Source: Bosea sp. ANAM02 (GTDB taxonomy: Bacteria > Pseudomonadota > Alphaproteobacteria > Rhizobiales > Beijerinckiaceae). Taken from it: DNA of 64,000 nt. The stretch lies in the NCBI RefSeq assembly GCF_011764485.1, contig NZ_AP022848.1:310001-374000 (forward strand), in the 5' to 3' direction. This document shows, in pieces, positions 1 through 9,817 of this stretch. The position numbers and the translations under genes are program-made. Below the pieces are notes generated by a model. It was not told the DNA's origin. It saw only the letters and a program-made list of their open reading frames with translations, and searched no databases. The stretch's first letter is position 1; every line of letters starts with the position of its first letter.

Positions 1-378
1 GACGAGGGCCGTGCCGACCCTGCCCTGCCAGCCCGGCACGCTTGCATCGAGATGAGCCAGAAAGCCATCGACATCGCTGTTGTCGGCGATGATCCGGCCG
101 TTCTCGCGCCAGAGCGTGTTGACTGCGCCGACGGCGCGTGCGGCAGCGCTGATCTCGTCGACCAGCGCCATCACCGCTTCCTTGTGCGGCACGGTGACAT
201 TGCCGCCCGCGAATTCGCCCTCGCGCACGCGGGAAACGAAAGCCGGCAGATCGGCTGGCGCAACATCGATTCGCTCATAGGAACCGGCAAGCCGATGCTC
301 GCGCAGCCACTCGCCATGGATTAGGGGCGAGCGCGAATGCGCGATGGGATGTCCGATGACGAAGCAGCGAGGCGCCAT
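1..378 (-). CDS. aroE: Shikimate dehydrogenase, N-terminal part (gene runs off the left edge)
   Basis: NADP-dependent reduction of 3-dehydroshikimate to shikimate in aromatic amino acid synthesis. Translating the minus strand from the ATG at 378 gives an N-terminus with the shikimate-binding motif HSRSPLIHGEW, then NVTVPHKEAV with the catalytic lysine, and then AVNTLWRENG...DNSDVDGF, all diagnostic of AroE. The NADP-binding C-terminal half lies outside the window. The start lies 11 bases after the maf stop codon, so the two genes are probably co-transcribed behind ppsR and maf, pointing away from the putative origin. Confidence 0.93.
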   Translation of the reverse strand, partial: MAPRCFVIGHPIAHSRSPLIHGEWLREHRLAGSYERIDVAPADLPAFVSRVREGEFAGGNVTVPHKEAVMALVDEISAAARAVGAVNTLWRENGRIIADNSDVDGFLAHLDASVPGWQGRVGTALV

Positions 379-389
379 ATGCAAATCCG

Positions 390-1016
390 TTAGCGGGCGA
401 GGCAATCGAGCTCGCGCAACGCCGCGAGCACCGCGAGCAGCGGCAGCCCGAGAATGGTGAAATGATCGCCCTCGATCGTGTCGAAGAGCTGCGCGCCCGG
501 CCCTTCCACCTGATAGCCGCCGACACTGCTCAGGGCAGCCGCGCCGGCGACAGCCAGATAGCGCGCGATGAAATCGGGCTGGAGCGGGCGCATGGTCAGT
601 CGAGCCACTTCGAGGCCCTCGGCCAATGGCGCACCATCGCAGGCGATGACGAAGGCCGAATGGAGCTCGTGGCTCCTGCCCGCGAGGGATGCGATCTGCC
701 GTTCCGCCGCTGCCAGATCCTCCGGCTTGTGGAAAGACACGCCTTCGCAGGTCAGGGTCTGGTCGGCGGCGAGGACGAAGCGGCCCGGACGGTCGCGCGA
801 GACGGCGAGTGCCTTGGCGCAGGCCAGTGCTGCCGCGACCTGATCGGCCGGCACGCCGCGATCGACCAGCGGCTTCTCAACGGCGCGCTCGTCGATCTCC
901 GGCTTGATCACCTCGACCGGGATGCCGGCAGCGAGCAGCATGTCGCGCCGGGTCGCGCTGCCGGAAGCGAGGATCAGCGGCTCGGGAGCGAGCCAGAGGG
1001 CGGACGCGGCGCTCAT
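390..1016 (-). CDS. maf: Maf family nucleoside triphosphate pyrophosphatase
   Basis: Maf proteins hydrolyse non-canonical or modified nucleoside triphosphates to the monophosphate and pyrophosphate. The 208-residue product has the family signature [15 protein letters not shown] (about residues 14-28), [12 protein letters not shown], and the catalytic Asp in [10 protein letters not shown] (about residue 85). The start ATG overlaps the ppsR stop by 4 bases, which indicates translational coupling. Which Maf subgroup (dTTP/UTP or 7-methyl-GTP) it belongs to cannot be fixed by eye. Confidence 0.93.
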   Translation of the reverse strand: MSAASALWLAPEPLILASGSATRRDMLLAAGIPVEVIKPEIDERAVEKPLVDRGVPADQVAAALACAKALAVSRDRPGRFVLAADQTLTCEGVSFHKPEDLAAAERQIASLAGRSHELHSAFVIACDGAPLAEGLEVARLTMRPLQPDFIARYLAVAGAAALSSVGGYQVEGPGAQLFDTIEGDHFTILGLPLLAVLAALRELDCLAR

Positions 1017-1843
1017 GTCGCGATGAACTTCATGCGGTGGTCGCGGAGCAGATCGAGGATCGAGGCGGCCGTCTCCTCGATCGAGCGCCGCGTCACGTCG
1101 ATCACCGGCCAGCCCTTGCGGGCGCAGAGGCGTCGCGACTGCGTGACCTCGTCGGCGACGGCGGTCGGATCGACATAGGCCGTGTCGTCGTCGGCGCGAA
1201 GCGACAAGAGGCGGTTCTGGCGGATCTGGACGATGCGGTCGGCGCTGGCGATCAGGCCGACGATCAGCGGCTTCTTGGCGTTCTCCAGCTCGGGCGGCAG
1301 GGGAATGTTCGGCACCAGCGGAATATTGGCGGTCTTGATGCCGCGATTGGCGAGATAGATGCTCGTCGGCGTCTTCGAGGTCCGGCTGATGCCGACGAGG
1401 ATGACATCGGCATTGTCGAGATCGCCGCCCATCTGCCCGTCATCATGCAGCAACGTATAGTTCATCGCGTCAATGCGGCGGAAATACTCGGTGTTGAGCA
1501 CATGCTGTGCGCCGGGCTTCGTCGCCTGGGCCTGGCCGAGATAGGACTGGAACAGCGACAGAACGGGCTGCAGCACCGAGAGACAGGGGCAGCCGAGCTC
1601 GCGGCAGAAATTCTCCAGCTTCTCCTGCCATTCCGGCTCGACCAGCGTATAGAGCACGACGCCGGGCGAGGCTTCGATCTCGGCGAGGACGCGGGCAAGC
1701 TGCGCTTCGGAGCGCACCAGTGGATAGACATGCTCGATCGCCGAGACGCTTTCATATTGCGCGGCTGCGGCCCGGCTGACGGCGATCAACGTCTCGCCCG
1801 TCGCATCCGAGACCAGATGCAGATGGAAATAGTTGCGGACCAC
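1013..1843 (-). CDS. ppsR: Pyruvate, phosphate dikinase / PEP synthase regulatory protein (bifunctional kinase-phosphorylase, DUF299)
   Basis: This family switches pyruvate phosphate dikinase or PEP synthase off and on by ADP-dependent phosphorylation and Pi-dependent dephosphorylation of a threonine. The 276-residue product opens with the typical [14 protein letters not shown] and has the P-loop-like [11 protein letters not shown] at residues 151-161, followed by [11 protein letters not shown]. Its rickettsial ortholog is the gene RP001, which flanks the replication origin opposite hemE. It has the same place here: the 5' end faces the gap before hemE. Confidence 0.93.
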   Translation of the reverse strand: MVRNYFHLHLVSDATGETLIAVSRAAAAQYESVSAIEHVYPLVRSEAQLARVLAEIEASPGVVLYTLVEPEWQEKLENFCRELGCPCLSVLQPVLSLFQSYLGQAQATKPGAQHVLNTEYFRRIDAMNYTLLHDDGQMGGDLDNADVILVGISRTSKTPTSIYLANRGIKTANIPLVPNIPLPPELENAKKPLIVGLIASADRIVQIRQNRLLSLRADDDTAYVDPTAVADEVTQSRRLCARKGWPVIDVTRRSIEETAASILDLLRDHRMKFIAT

Positions 1844-2098
1844 GGCATCCCCCGGCCTGAAGCGTCCTTAACCTCTAGCGTGCTTTGGGCCGGATCGGAA
1901 TCGCCCCGAGGCGAATTGATGCCGGCTCGGCATTTCAGTGCCCGCGAGCCCCGAACATCCGGCCGCGCAGGGCTGGCGGGTTATCCCGGAGGATGGGGAG
2001 CAGTGTGGACAAGTGGACAGGAAACGGGGACCGGGCGACGGCTCTGTATAACCCGCCCGAACGATCAACAGCCGCCGAGCTGTGAATGGTAAAGAAAG

Positions 2099-2114
2099 TG
2101 TTTCACGTGAATCA
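2099..2114. promoter_or_regulatory. parS: parS centromere-like site (one mismatch) in the origin gap
   Basis: TGTTTCACGTGAATCA differs from the palindromic parS consensus TGTTTCACGTGAAACA at one base, and the central TTTCACGTGAA core is intact. ParB, encoded at 10.7 kb, should bind here and spread, linking the origin to the ParA segregation machinery. Confidence 0.75.
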
Positions 2115-2152
2115 TTTTGGAAGCCGGCGAGGCGACCGCCGATTCCAATTCG

Positions 2153-2167
2153 TTAATAAAGCCTTAA
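2153..2167. promoter_or_regulatory. CtrA binding box TTAA-N7-TTAA in the origin gap
   Basis: TTAATAAAGCCTTAA is an exact match to the CtrA consensus TTAA-N7-TTAA. In Caulobacter, CtrA bound at the origin represses initiation of replication in swarmer cells. The site lies between the parS-like site and the DnaA-box pair, as expected for an origin under cell-cycle control. The match is seen; the function is inferred. Confidence 0.65.
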
Positions 2168-2314
2168 CGGGTGATGGGGGCTCCGGCCGACCCGCGACTC
2201 GCTGTCCCAGTGGCTGTGGATCGGTTGTGGACGAAATTGCGGCGGGCTATCTCCCTGCCTCCAAGAGTCAAAACAAAAGATTCTCTCTAGGAATCTTATT
2301 TGAGAGATAGCGGG

Positions 2315-3367
2315 ATGGACGGCCCGTCAGCCATGACGACACACGACACCCCTGCCCTGATCCGTGTGCTTTGCGGCGAAGCCCTGCCGACCCCTCCGAT
2401 ATGGCTGATGCGCCAGGCCGGGCGTTATCTGCCGGAATATCGCGAGCTCAGGGCTAGAGCCGGCAGCTTCCTGGCGCTCTGCTACAATCCCGAATGGGCC
2501 GCCGAGGTCACCTTGCAGCCGATCCGGCGCTTCGGCTTCGACGCCGCGATCCTGTTCTCGGATATCCTGGTCGCGCCTCAGGCGCTCGGCCAGAAGCTCT
2601 GGTTCGCCGAGGGAGAGGGTCCGCGGCTCGAGCCTGTGGCCGATGCGGCGCGCCTTGCCGAGATCGATCGCGAGGCCGATCAGAGCAGGCTCGACCCGAT
2701 CCTCGAGACGGTGCGGCGGGTTCGCGCTGCCCTGCCCTCCGGAACCGGCTTCATAGGCTTCTGCGGAGCGCCCTGGACCGTGGCTACCTATATGGTCGCC
2801 GGTCGTGGGACGCCCGATCAGGGGCCGGCGAAGGATTTGTTCGCGCGCGACCCAGACCTCTTCCAGGCGATCATCGACCGGCTGGTGGTCTCGTCGATCG
2901 CCTATCTCAACGCGCAGATCGCGGCCGGCGTCGATGCCGTACAGATCTTCGATAGCTGGGCGGGGTCGCTCGGGCCGGAGGATTTCAGGCGCTGGTGCAT
3001 CGAACCGACGCGCCGGATCGTCGATGGCGTGCGGGCGGTGCACCCGCAAGCGCGGATCATCGGCTTCCCGCGTGGAGCAGGCCGCCTGATCCCGGACTAT
3101 ATCGCGGGTACCGGGGTCGATGCCGTCGGGCTCGAAACCGATATCGACCGGAGCTTCGCCCGTGACGCCATTCAGTCCAAGGTGCCGGTGCAGGGCCACC
3201 TCGATCCACTGGTGCTGCGCGCCGGCGGCGACGAGCTGGAGCGGGAGGCCGATGCCATCCTGACAGTTTTCGGAGGCCGGCCCTTCATCTTCAATCTCGG
3301 CCACGGCATCCTGCCGGATACGCCGATCGCGCATGTCGAGCGCTTGCTGAAACAGGTACGGGGCTGA
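2315..3367 (+). CDS. hemE: Uroporphyrinogen decarboxylase
   Basis: Decarboxylates the four acetate side chains of uroporphyrinogen III to give coproporphyrinogen III in haem synthesis. The product (about 350 residues) has the signature [19 protein letters not shown] with substrate-binding Arg residues, the catalytic Asp in [23 protein letters not shown], and the C-terminal [13 protein letters not shown] chose ATG 2315 because a GAGAG element lies 8 bases upstream. ATG 2333, without a clear ribosome site, would also give a normal N-terminus. It is followed closely by hemJ, which carries out a later step of the same pathway. Confidence 0.95.
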   Translation: MDGPSAMTTHDTPALIRVLCGEALPTPPIWLMRQAGRYLPEYRELRARAGSFLALCYNPEWAAEVTLQPIRRFGFDAAILFSDILVAPQALGQKLWFAEGEGPRLEPVADAARLAEIDREADQSRLDPILETVRRVRAALPSGTGFIGFCGAPWTVATYMVAGRGTPDQGPAKDLFARDPDLFQAIIDRLVVSSIAYLNAQIAAGVDAVQIFDSWAGSLGPEDFRRWCIEPTRRIVDGVRAVHPQARIIGFPRGAGRLIPDYIAGTGVDAVGLETDIDRSFARDAIQSKVPVQGHLDPLVLRAGGDELEREADAILTVFGGRPFIFNLGHGILPDTPIAHVERLLKQVRG

Positions 3368-3378
3368 GGGCTCAGGCG

Positions 3379-3801
3379 ATGTACGAGTGGATCAAGGCTT
3401 TCCATGTCATGGCCGTCATCTCCTGGATGGCCGGCATGCTCTATCTGCCGCGTCTGATGGTCTACCATGCGGAGGCGCAGACCGGTTCGATCCAGTCCGA
3501 GACCTTCAAGATCATGGAGCGCCGGCTGCTCAAGGGCATCATCAACCCGGCGATGATCCTGACCTGGGTGCTCGGCCTCTACCTCGCCTGGTACGCTTTC
3601 GGCTTCAAGGGCGGCTGGCTGCACGGCAAGCTGCTGCTCGTCTTCCTCCTCTCCGGCATCCATGGCGTGCTGGTGAAGCATGTCCGCAACTTCGCGAACG
3701 ACCGTAACGTCAAGTCCCCGCGCTATTTCCGCATCCTCAACGAGATCCCGGCGGTGCTGATGGTCGGCATCGTCATTCTCGTCATCGTGAAGCCGTTCTG
3801 A
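3379..3801 (+). CDS. hemJ: Protoporphyrinogen IX oxidase HemJ
   Basis: A 140-residue membrane protein of the HemJ (UPF0093) family, which oxidises protoporphyrinogen IX to protoporphyrin IX in bacteria lacking HemG and HemY. It has the N-terminal WIKAFHVMAVISWMAGMLYLPRL with the conserved His, the VYHAEA segment, four hydrophobic segments, and a C-terminal NEIPAVLMVGIVILVIVKPF. It starts 11 bases after hemE, so the two are probably one operon for early and late haem steps. Confidence 0.92.
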   Translation: MYEWIKAFHVMAVISWMAGMLYLPRLMVYHAEAQTGSIQSETFKIMERRLLKGIINPAMILTWVLGLYLAWYAFGFKGGWLHGKLLLVFLLSGIHGVLVKHVRNFANDRNVKSPRYFRILNEIPAVLMVGIVILVIVKPF

Positions 3802-4027
3802 GCCGGCCCGCGCTTTCCCGCTTGAGCCCGGATGCGATTCCCGCTATCAGGACGCTGCGCTTCTCCAGCGTCCTCCCTAGTTGTCGACTATTCGTGAGCC
3901 GCCTGCCCTTGCAGCAGCCCATGTCGCGCAACCCCAGCGCAGGTCCGGCCAGGACCGACTAAGTCGATCAATCCAGTACCGTCCTCTCCCCTGCTCGTCG
4001 GCAGGGTGTTCACGATCCGGGTGCCCC

Positions 4028-5293
4028 ATGCGGGAAATCAAGCTTCAAGAGCTCAAGAGCAAGTCGCCGACCGAACTCCTGGCCTTCGCCGAGGATGTCG
4101 AGGTCGAGAACGCCAGCACCATGCGCAAGCAGGAGCTGATGTTCGCCATCCTGAAGCAGCTCGCCGCGCGTGAGACCGAGATTCTGGGCGAGGGCGTCGT
4201 CGAGGTTCTGCAGGACGGCTTCGGCTTCCTGCGCTCTTCCGATTCGAACTACCTGCCGGGCCCCGACGACATCTATGTCTCGCCGTCGCAGATCCGGAAA
4301 TTCGGCCTGCGCACCGGTGACACGGTCGAAGGGCCGATCCGCGGTCCCAAGGACGGGGAGCGCTATTTCGCCCTGCTCAAGGTCAACTCGATCAATTTCG
4401 AGGACCCGGAGAAGATCAAGCACAAGATCCATTTCGACAATCTGACGCCGCTCTACCCGGACGAGCGCCTGAAGCTCGAAGTGCAGGACCCGACCAAGAA
4501 GGATTTCTCGCCGCGGGTCATCGATATCGTCGCTCCGATCGGCAAGGGTCAGCGCGCTCTGATCGTCGCGCCGCCGCGCACGGGTAAGACGGTTCTGCTC
4601 CAGAACATCGCCCAGTCGATCACCAGCAATCATCCCGAGTGCTATCTGATCGTGCTGCTGATCGACGAACGCCCGGAAGAAGTCACGGACATGCAGCGCT
4701 CGGTGAAGGGCGAGGTCGTGTCCTCGACCTTCGACGAGCCCGCTTCCCGTCACGTCCAGGTCGCCGAGATGGTGATCGAGAAAGCCAAGCGCCTGGTCGA
4801 GCATGGCCGCGACGTCGTAATCCTGCTCGACTCGATCACGCGCCTCGGCCGTGCCTACAACACGGTCGTGCCGTCCTCCGGCAAGGTGCTGACCGGCGGT
4901 GTCGACGCCAACGCCCTCCAGAGGCCGAAGCGCTTCTTCGGCGCGGCCCGCAATATCGAGGAAGGCGGTTCGCTGACCATCGTCGCAACGGCGCTGATTG
5001 ATACAGGATCGCGCATGGACGAGGTGATCTTCGAAGAGTTCAAGGGCACCGGCAACTCGGAAATCGTGCTCGACCGCAAGGTGGCCGACAAGCGCATCTT
5101 CCCGGCGATCGACATCCTCAAGTCCGGCACCCGCAAGGAAGAGCTCATCACGCCGCGCTCCGACCTGCAGAAGACCTATGTGCTGCGCCGCATCCTCAAC
5201 CCGATGGGCCCGCAGGACGCGATCGAGTTCCTCATCGACAAGCTGCGCCAGACCAAGCAGAACTCGGAATTCTTCGACTCGATGAATACCTGA
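4028..5293 (+). CDS. rho: Transcription termination factor Rho
   Basis: Hexameric RNA-dependent ATPase that ends transcription at Rho-dependent terminators. The product has 421 residues. The Rho N-domain starts at [14 protein letters not shown], the RNA-binding cold-shock-like domain includes [23 protein letters not shown] at about 63-86, Walker A is [11 protein letters not shown] (about 181-191), and the Walker B region reads [16 protein letters not shown]. An in-frame TTG at 3881 would add about 49 residues, but they resemble no Rho N-terminus, so ATG 4028 is the start. The 226 bases before it may hold a leader; I see no clear hairpin there. Confidence 0.97.
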   Translation: MREIKLQELKSKSPTELLAFAEDVEVENASTMRKQELMFAILKQLAARETEILGEGVVEVLQDGFGFLRSSDSNYLPGPDDIYVSPSQIRKFGLRTGDTVEGPIRGPKDGERYFALLKVNSINFEDPEKIKHKIHFDNLTPLYPDERLKLEVQDPTKKDFSPRVIDIVAPIGKGQRALIVAPPRTGKTVLLQNIAQSITSNHPECYLIVLLIDERPEEVTDMQRSVKGEVVSSTFDEPASRHVQVAEMVIEKAKRLVEHGRDVVILLDSITRLGRAYNTVVPSSGKVLTGGVDANALQRPKRFFGAARNIEEGGSLTIVATALIDTGSRMDEVIFEEFKGTGNSEIVLDRKVADKRIFPAIDILKSGTRKEELITPRSDLQKTYVLRRILNPMGPQDAIEFLIDKLRQTKQNSEFFDSMNT

Positions 5294-5911
5294 CGCTGTT
5301 CAGCTTCTCCGGCGTTTCGATTCGCCGCCGTACCGATCTCCGGTGCAGCGGCGAAATCGTTTCTGGCTGGTCGGAAGCGCCATAAAGCCGGACCAAAACT
5401 CAGACCTGCTTCGATTCGGAACCGTGACGGACGATGGCTTCGACGCAACGACCGATGCGCCCAGGCCGAAACCTGGCCTGACCGATGTCGCGCAGCTTTC
5501 AGGCCTCGCGGCAGATCGAGTCAGGCCGGTCGTACCGCGAGGCACGCCCAGCGAGACCGAGCCGAACGGTGGTGTCCGGTCGCTTCACCGAAGCCAAGCG
5601 AAAGCTCAATTGCCACCACGTATCAGGTTGTTGCCGCTGCTTGCGTGAAGACCGACTTCCGAGGACTCGCGCTTCCAACTCGCGGAGGGGCACACCGGCG
5701 GGATTCCGGGCATACCCATCCGGCGCTACCCGGGTTGAGCAATAAGTATGACCGGTAGTGCTTCGACTTTTCGGCCGAGTCATACCGCTCGGTGGCTGCG
5801 CTGGAACACCGCGGCTCCAGCACGGAAGACTCCCGACAGCCTGAGCAACTCGTGAGCTTGATGTTCGCGGGAAGCTCGTCCAAGAAGCCGTCTTCCCGGC
5901 TTTCGACAGGC
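5294..5911. other. Gene-free stretch between rho and mnmE
   Basis: 618 bases in which I see no credible gene. The open frames are short, start poorly and show no family features. Six GANTC sites occur (5319, 5413, 5518, 5702, 5777, 5828), against about two expected at this base composition. There is a weak CGGCG/CGCCG inverted pair at 5310-5327 after rho but no T-run, so I do not call a terminator. The mnmE promoter is presumably near the right end. Confidence 0.5.
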
Positions 5912-7225
5912 ATGATGATTCCGGACACCCATTCCACGATCGTGGCTTTGTCCTCGGCGCCCGGGAAAGCCGGCGTGGCGGTGATCAGAGTTTCCGGCCC
6001 GCGCGTTCGATTCGTTCTCGAAACGTTTGCGAGTTTGGTCCCTGAACCGCGGATCGCGACCTTGCGCCGGCTCGTCGATGCGGAAGGGGCAGCCATCGAT
6101 AGCGCGCTGGTCCTGTTCTTTGCCGGCCCTGCCAGCTTTACCGGCGAAGACGTCGCCGAGTTCCATGTTCATGGCTCGCGGGCAATCCTGGCGCGGCTCC
6201 TTGCGGCTCTGACGGCTTTGCCGGATGTGCGGCTGGCAGAGGCCGGCGAGTTCACCCGGCGGGCGTTCGAAGCCGGCAAGCTCGATCTGGCTGCCGTCGA
6301 GGGCCTGGCAGACCTGATCGATTCGGAGACGGAATGGCAGCGCCGGCAGGCGCTGCAGCAGATGGATGGCGCTCTTGGCGACGTTGTCGAGGATTGGCGA
6401 AACGCATTGATCGAGGCCATGAGCCTGTTGGCGGCTGAGCTCGATTTTTCGGATGAGGGTGATGTCTCCGGGCCGCTGCAAGAACAGGCGCTGGTCTTGG
6501 CCGCTCAGGTGCTAGAATCGTTGCGCGACGCGCTCGGCAGCTTCGCTATGGGCGAGCGGGTCCGTGAGGGCTTCGTGGTCGTGCTGGCAGGGCCGCCCAA
6601 TGCCGGCAAGTCCAGCCTGCTCAATGCGCTCGCGCGGCGCGATGTCGCCATCGTCTCTCCGATTGCCGGCACCACGCGCGACAGCCTGGAAGTGCGTCTC
6701 GACCTCGCGGGCCTTCCGGTCATCCTGGTCGATACCGCGGGCCTTCGCGACAGCGCCGATCCGATCGAAGCCGAGGGCGTCAGGCGCGCCCGGGCGCTGG
6801 TCGAGCGCGCGGATCTCGTTCTTGGTTTGCGCGCAGTCGATTCGGACCCGTATCGAGTCGAGAATCAGGCTCAGTTACTTAAGGTCGCGACGAAAGCCGA
6901 CCTGGCGGGACCTGTCCTTCCGGACGAGCGGCCCGTTTCCGTGAAGACCGGAGAGGGTATGGCCGCGTTGCTTGCCGATATCGTCGCGCGGCTGCAGGAG
7001 CTTGGGCAGGGCGAGCCGGCCCTGCTGACGCGCGAGCGGCATCGCATTGCCGTCGCCGAAGCCATCGGAACACTGGAGCGAGCGGTGGCGGCGCAGCACG
7101 GACAAGGCGAGCTGCTTGCCGAGGACATCCGCCTCGCCGTGGTCGCCCTTGAGCGTCTCGTCGGCCGGATCGATGTCGAGGATGTCCTGGACCGGCTGTT
7201 CGCGGGATTTTGTATCGGAAAGTGA
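5912..7225 (+). CDS. mnmE: tRNA uridine-5-carboxymethylaminomethyl modification GTPase MnmE
   Basis: With MnmG, it installs the cmnm5 group on the wobble uridine of certain tRNAs. The product has 437 residues. The formyl-THF-binding N-domain starts with STIVALSSAPGKAGVAVIRV. The inserted G domain has G1 GPPNAGKS (227-234), GTTRD (253-257), DTAGL (274-278) and TKAD. The C-terminus GFCIGK carries the catalytic cysteine. ATG 5912 (or 5915) fits the family N-terminus; an upstream ATG at 5792 would add 40 unrelated residues. mnmG follows 65 bases later. Confidence 0.95.
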   Translation: MMIPDTHSTIVALSSAPGKAGVAVIRVSGPRVRFVLETFASLVPEPRIATLRRLVDAEGAAIDSALVLFFAGPASFTGEDVAEFHVHGSRAILARLLAALTALPDVRLAEAGEFTRRAFEAGKLDLAAVEGLADLIDSETEWQRRQALQQMDGALGDVVEDWRNALIEAMSLLAAELDFSDEGDVSGPLQEQALVLAAQVLESLRDALGSFAMGERVREGFVVVLAGPPNAGKSSLLNALARRDVAIVSPIAGTTRDSLEVRLDLAGLPVILVDTAGLRDSADPIEAEGVRRARALVERADLVLGLRAVDSDPYRVENQAQLLKVATKADLAGPVLPDERPVSVKTGEGMAALLADIVARLQELGQGEPALLTRERHRIAVAEAIGTLERAVAAQHGQGELLAEDIRLAVVALERLVGRIDVEDVLDRLFAGFCIGK

Positions 7226-7290
7226 CGCCTGGCCGGTCGGTGGCGGCGGTTTTCGTTGACCCGTCCGTCGGGCTTCGCTAGCGAAACCGG

Positions 7291-9177
7291 ATGTCACTTC
7301 ATCGGCAGAACTACGACGTCATCGTCGTCGGCGGCGGCCATGCCGGAGCCGAGGCGGCCGCGTCCGCGGCGCGTTACGGCGCCCGCACGGCTTTGGTGAC
7401 GCATAAGCCCGAAACCATCGGCGTGATGTCCTGCAACCCTGCCATCGGCGGGCTCGGCAAGGGGCATCTCGTCCGCGAGATCGACGCGCTCGACGGTATC
7501 ATGGCCCGAGCTGCCGATCTCGGCGGTATCCAGTTCCGCATGCTCAATCGCCGGAAAGGCCCGGCGGTTCGGGGGCCGCGCGCGCAGGCAGACCGCAAGC
7601 TCTATCGTCGGGCCGTGCAGGATCTGCTGGGCGCGCAATCCAATCTCGACATTGTCGCTGGCGAGGTCTTTGACCTTCAGGTTGAGGCCGGCCGCGTGAC
7701 CGGGCTCGTATTGGCAGACGGGCGTCGATTCGCTGCCGGAACGGTCGTGCTGACGACCGGAACCTTCCTGCGTGGCCTGATCCATATCGGGGAGAAGCGG
7801 ATTCCGGCGGGGCGCGTCGACGAGGCGCCGTCCCTCGGCCTGTCGGCGACGCTGGAGCGCCATGGGTTTCCCCTGGGCCGTCTGAAGACCGGCACGCCGC
7901 CGCGGCTCGATGGCCGCAGCATCGATTGGGCGGCGCTGGAGATGCAGCCCGGCGATGAGCCGCCCGAGCCTTTCTCGGCGCTGACCTCCGCCATCACCAA
8001 TCCGCAGATTTCCTGCGGGATCACGCGGACGACGCTGGCGAGCCATGATCTCATCCGGGCCAACCTGCATCGCGCCCCGATGTTCTCGGGCCAGATCGAA
8101 GGTCGCGGGCCGCGCTATTGCCCGTCGATCGAGGACAAGGTCGGGCGCTTCGGCGATCGCGACGGTCACCAGATCTTCCTGGAGCCCGAGGGGCTGGACG
8201 ACGATACGGTCTATCCGAACGGGATCTCGACTTCGCTGCCCGAGGATGTCCAGCTCGACCTGTTGAAGACCATTCCCGGCCTGGAGAAGGCCGCGATGCT
8301 GCGGCCTGGCTATGCGATCGAGTACGATTTCGTCGATCCGCGCGCGCTGAAGAACACATTGGAGACCCGCGCGATCGCCGGGCTGTTCCTGGCCGGGCAG
8401 ATCAATGGCACGACGGGATACGAGGAGGCCGGAGCACAGGGCCTGCTCGCCGGGCTGAACGCGGCGCGGATGGCCGGCGCGGCGGAGCCCGCCGTGTTCG
8501 ATCGGGCGCAATCCTATATCGGCGTGCTCGTCGACGACCTCGTGACACATGGCGTTACGGAGCCGTATCGAATGTTTACGTCGCGGGCGGAGTTCCGCCT
8601 GTCCTTGCGTGTCGACAATGCCGATGAGCGCTTGACGCCTTTGGGCTTGCAGTTGGGGATCGTCAGTTCCGCGCGGCAGGACGCCTTCGAGACGCGCAAC
8701 CGGGATATCGCGGCTCTTCGAGACAAGCTGAAGAGCCTGTCCCTGACGCCGCAGCAGGCGCAGGCTGTGGGCCTGCAGCTCAACCATGATGGGCTGCGCC
8801 GCAGCGCCTATCAGATTCTGTCCTATCCGGATGTGGGCTTCGATCAGCTCGCTTCCGTCTGGCCTGCGCTGAACGATTACCCTGTCCCGGTCGTAGCGCG
8901 CGTGACCGCGGATGCGGTCTATGCGGTCTATCTCGACCGGCAGGCGGCAGAGATCCAGGCCTATCGCCGCGACCAGTCGCTGAAGGTTCCGGCCGATCTC
9001 GATCTCGATGCGATTTCCGGCCTGTCGAACGAATTGAAGCTCAAGCTGGCAGCTCAGCGCCCGGCCGATCTGGCCCAGGCCGGACGGATCGAGGGCATGA
9101 CGCCGGCCGCCCTGACCCTGCTCGCGGCTCATGCCAGGAAGAGTCGGGCTCCCGTATTATCCACAGGTTCACCGTGA
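7291..9177 (+). CDS. mnmG: tRNA uridine-5-carboxymethylaminomethyl modification enzyme MnmG (GidA)
   Basis: The FAD- and NADH-dependent partner of MnmE in wobble-uridine modification. The product has 628 residues, the usual length. It has the dinucleotide-binding [12 protein letters not shown] near residue 13, [19 protein letters not shown], the [15 protein letters not shown] segment, and [16 protein letters not shown] near residue 370. The C-terminal helical domain contacts MnmE. Its TGA overlaps the GTG start of rsmG by 4 bases, giving the classic gidA-gidB pair next to parAB. Confidence 0.97.
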   Translation: MSLHRQNYDVIVVGGGHAGAEAAASAARYGARTALVTHKPETIGVMSCNPAIGGLGKGHLVREIDALDGIMARAADLGGIQFRMLNRRKGPAVRGPRAQADRKLYRRAVQDLLGAQSNLDIVAGEVFDLQVEAGRVTGLVLADGRRFAAGTVVLTTGTFLRGLIHIGEKRIPAGRVDEAPSLGLSATLERHGFPLGRLKTGTPPRLDGRSIDWAALEMQPGDEPPEPFSALTSAITNPQISCGITRTTLASHDLIRANLHRAPMFSGQIEGRGPRYCPSIEDKVGRFGDRDGHQIFLEPEGLDDDTVYPNGISTSLPEDVQLDLLKTIPGLEKAAMLRPGYAIEYDFVDPRALKNTLETRAIAGLFLAGQINGTTGYEEAGAQGLLAGLNAARMAGAAEPAVFDRAQSYIGVLVDDLVTHGVTEPYRMFTSRAEFRLSLRVDNADERLTPLGLQLGIVSSARQDAFETRNRDIAALRDKLKSLSLTPQQAQAVGLQLNHDGLRRSAYQILSYPDVGFDQLASVWPALNDYPVPVVARVTADAVYAVYLDRQAAEIQAYRRDQSLKVPADLDLDAISGLSNELKLKLAAQRPADLAQAGRIEGMTPAALTLLAAHARKSRAPVLSTGSP

Positions 9178-9817
9178 CTGTTGATAAAAGCGACCGCGAG
9201 CGCGCTTTGCGCTTGACGCCTGTTTCACGTGAAACAGAGGAGCGCCTCGCGCTTCTGGTGACAGAGCTGGGGCGCTGGCAGGCGGCGAAAAACCTCGTCT
9301 CCTCGGCGACGCTCGCTGATGTCTGGACGCGCCATATCGCGGATTCCTTGCAGATCTTTGGCCTGGCCGAGGGCCGGGAGCGCTGGCTCGATCTCGGCTC
9401 CGGCGGCGGCTTCCCGGGACTGGTGATCGGCATCTGCCTCGCCGCGCAGGGCAAGGGCCAGATCGACCTGGTCGAGAGCAACGCCCGGAAATGCGCCTTC
9501 CTGCGCCATGCGGCCCGCGTGACTGGCGCGCCGGTCAAGGTCCATGCGGCTCGTATCGAAGATGTGATCGGCGATTTCATCGGCAAAGTCGACGTGGTGA
9601 CGGCCCGTGCGCTCGCTCCCCTGCCCCAATTGCTCGGTTGGTGCGAAGAGCTGTTGAGAACCGGTACGCTCGGTCTCTTTCCCAAGGGACAACATCTAGA
9701 TACGGAATTGACCGACTCGGCCAGATATTGGAAGATTCAGGCGACAACGGTTTCCTCCGTGACTGATGACGCCGCGCGAATCCTGATGGTGCGCTCGGCC
9801 GAGAGACGAGCCGATCC

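Larger units (their letters stand above)
2004..2234 (+). promoter_or_regulatory. Cluster of DnaA-box-like sites
   Basis: TGTGGACAA at 2004-2012 differs from the TGTGGATAA consensus at one base. TCTGTATAA (2043-2051), TGTGGATCG (2215-2223) and TGTGGACGA (2226-2234) differ at two. The last two lie 2 bases apart in the same orientation. Weak boxes are usual at alphaproteobacterial origins. The individual matches are not significant alone; their grouping in this gap is what counts. Confidence 0.5.
1844..2314. other. Putative chromosomal replication origin (oriC) region
   Basis: A 471-base gap without a gene, between divergent ppsR and hemE, the arrangement found at the Caulobacter and Rickettsia origins. 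It is AT-richer than its surroundings, notably at 2141-2167 and 2261-2305. It holds a one-mismatch parS at 2099-2114, a perfect CtrA box at 2153-2167, and degenerate DnaA boxes at 2004-2012, 2043-2051, 2215-2223 and 2226-2234. It also holds six GANTC methylation sites within 2109-2295 (2109, 2141, 2196, 2265, 2279, 2291) and one more at 1898. Genes on both sides are transcribed outward. Origin function is inferred from synteny plus motifs. Confidence 0.75.

Noticed and set aside
3881..4027. Rho with a 49-residue N-terminal extension from TTG 3881
   Set aside because: The added residues do not resemble any Rho N-terminus, and the standard N-domain begins exactly at ATG 4028.
5310..5327. Inverted pair CGGCG/CGCCG after rho as a terminator
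   Set aside because: The stem is only 5 bases and no T-run follows.
5343..5648. A 101-codon frame in the rho-mnmE gap
   Set aside because: No ribosome site, no recognisable domain, and composition not like neighbouring genes.
7294..9132. A 612-codon open frame on the minus strand opposite mnmG, and similar very long antisense frames opposite ftsK (21821-24586), the glutamate dehydrogenase gene (31401-34337) and the ABC permease (37593-40442)
   Set aside because: They mirror real, strongly conserved genes in a high-GC genome, are rich in Arg, Asp, Gly and His with no family motifs, and have no ribosome sites. They are shadows of codon bias.
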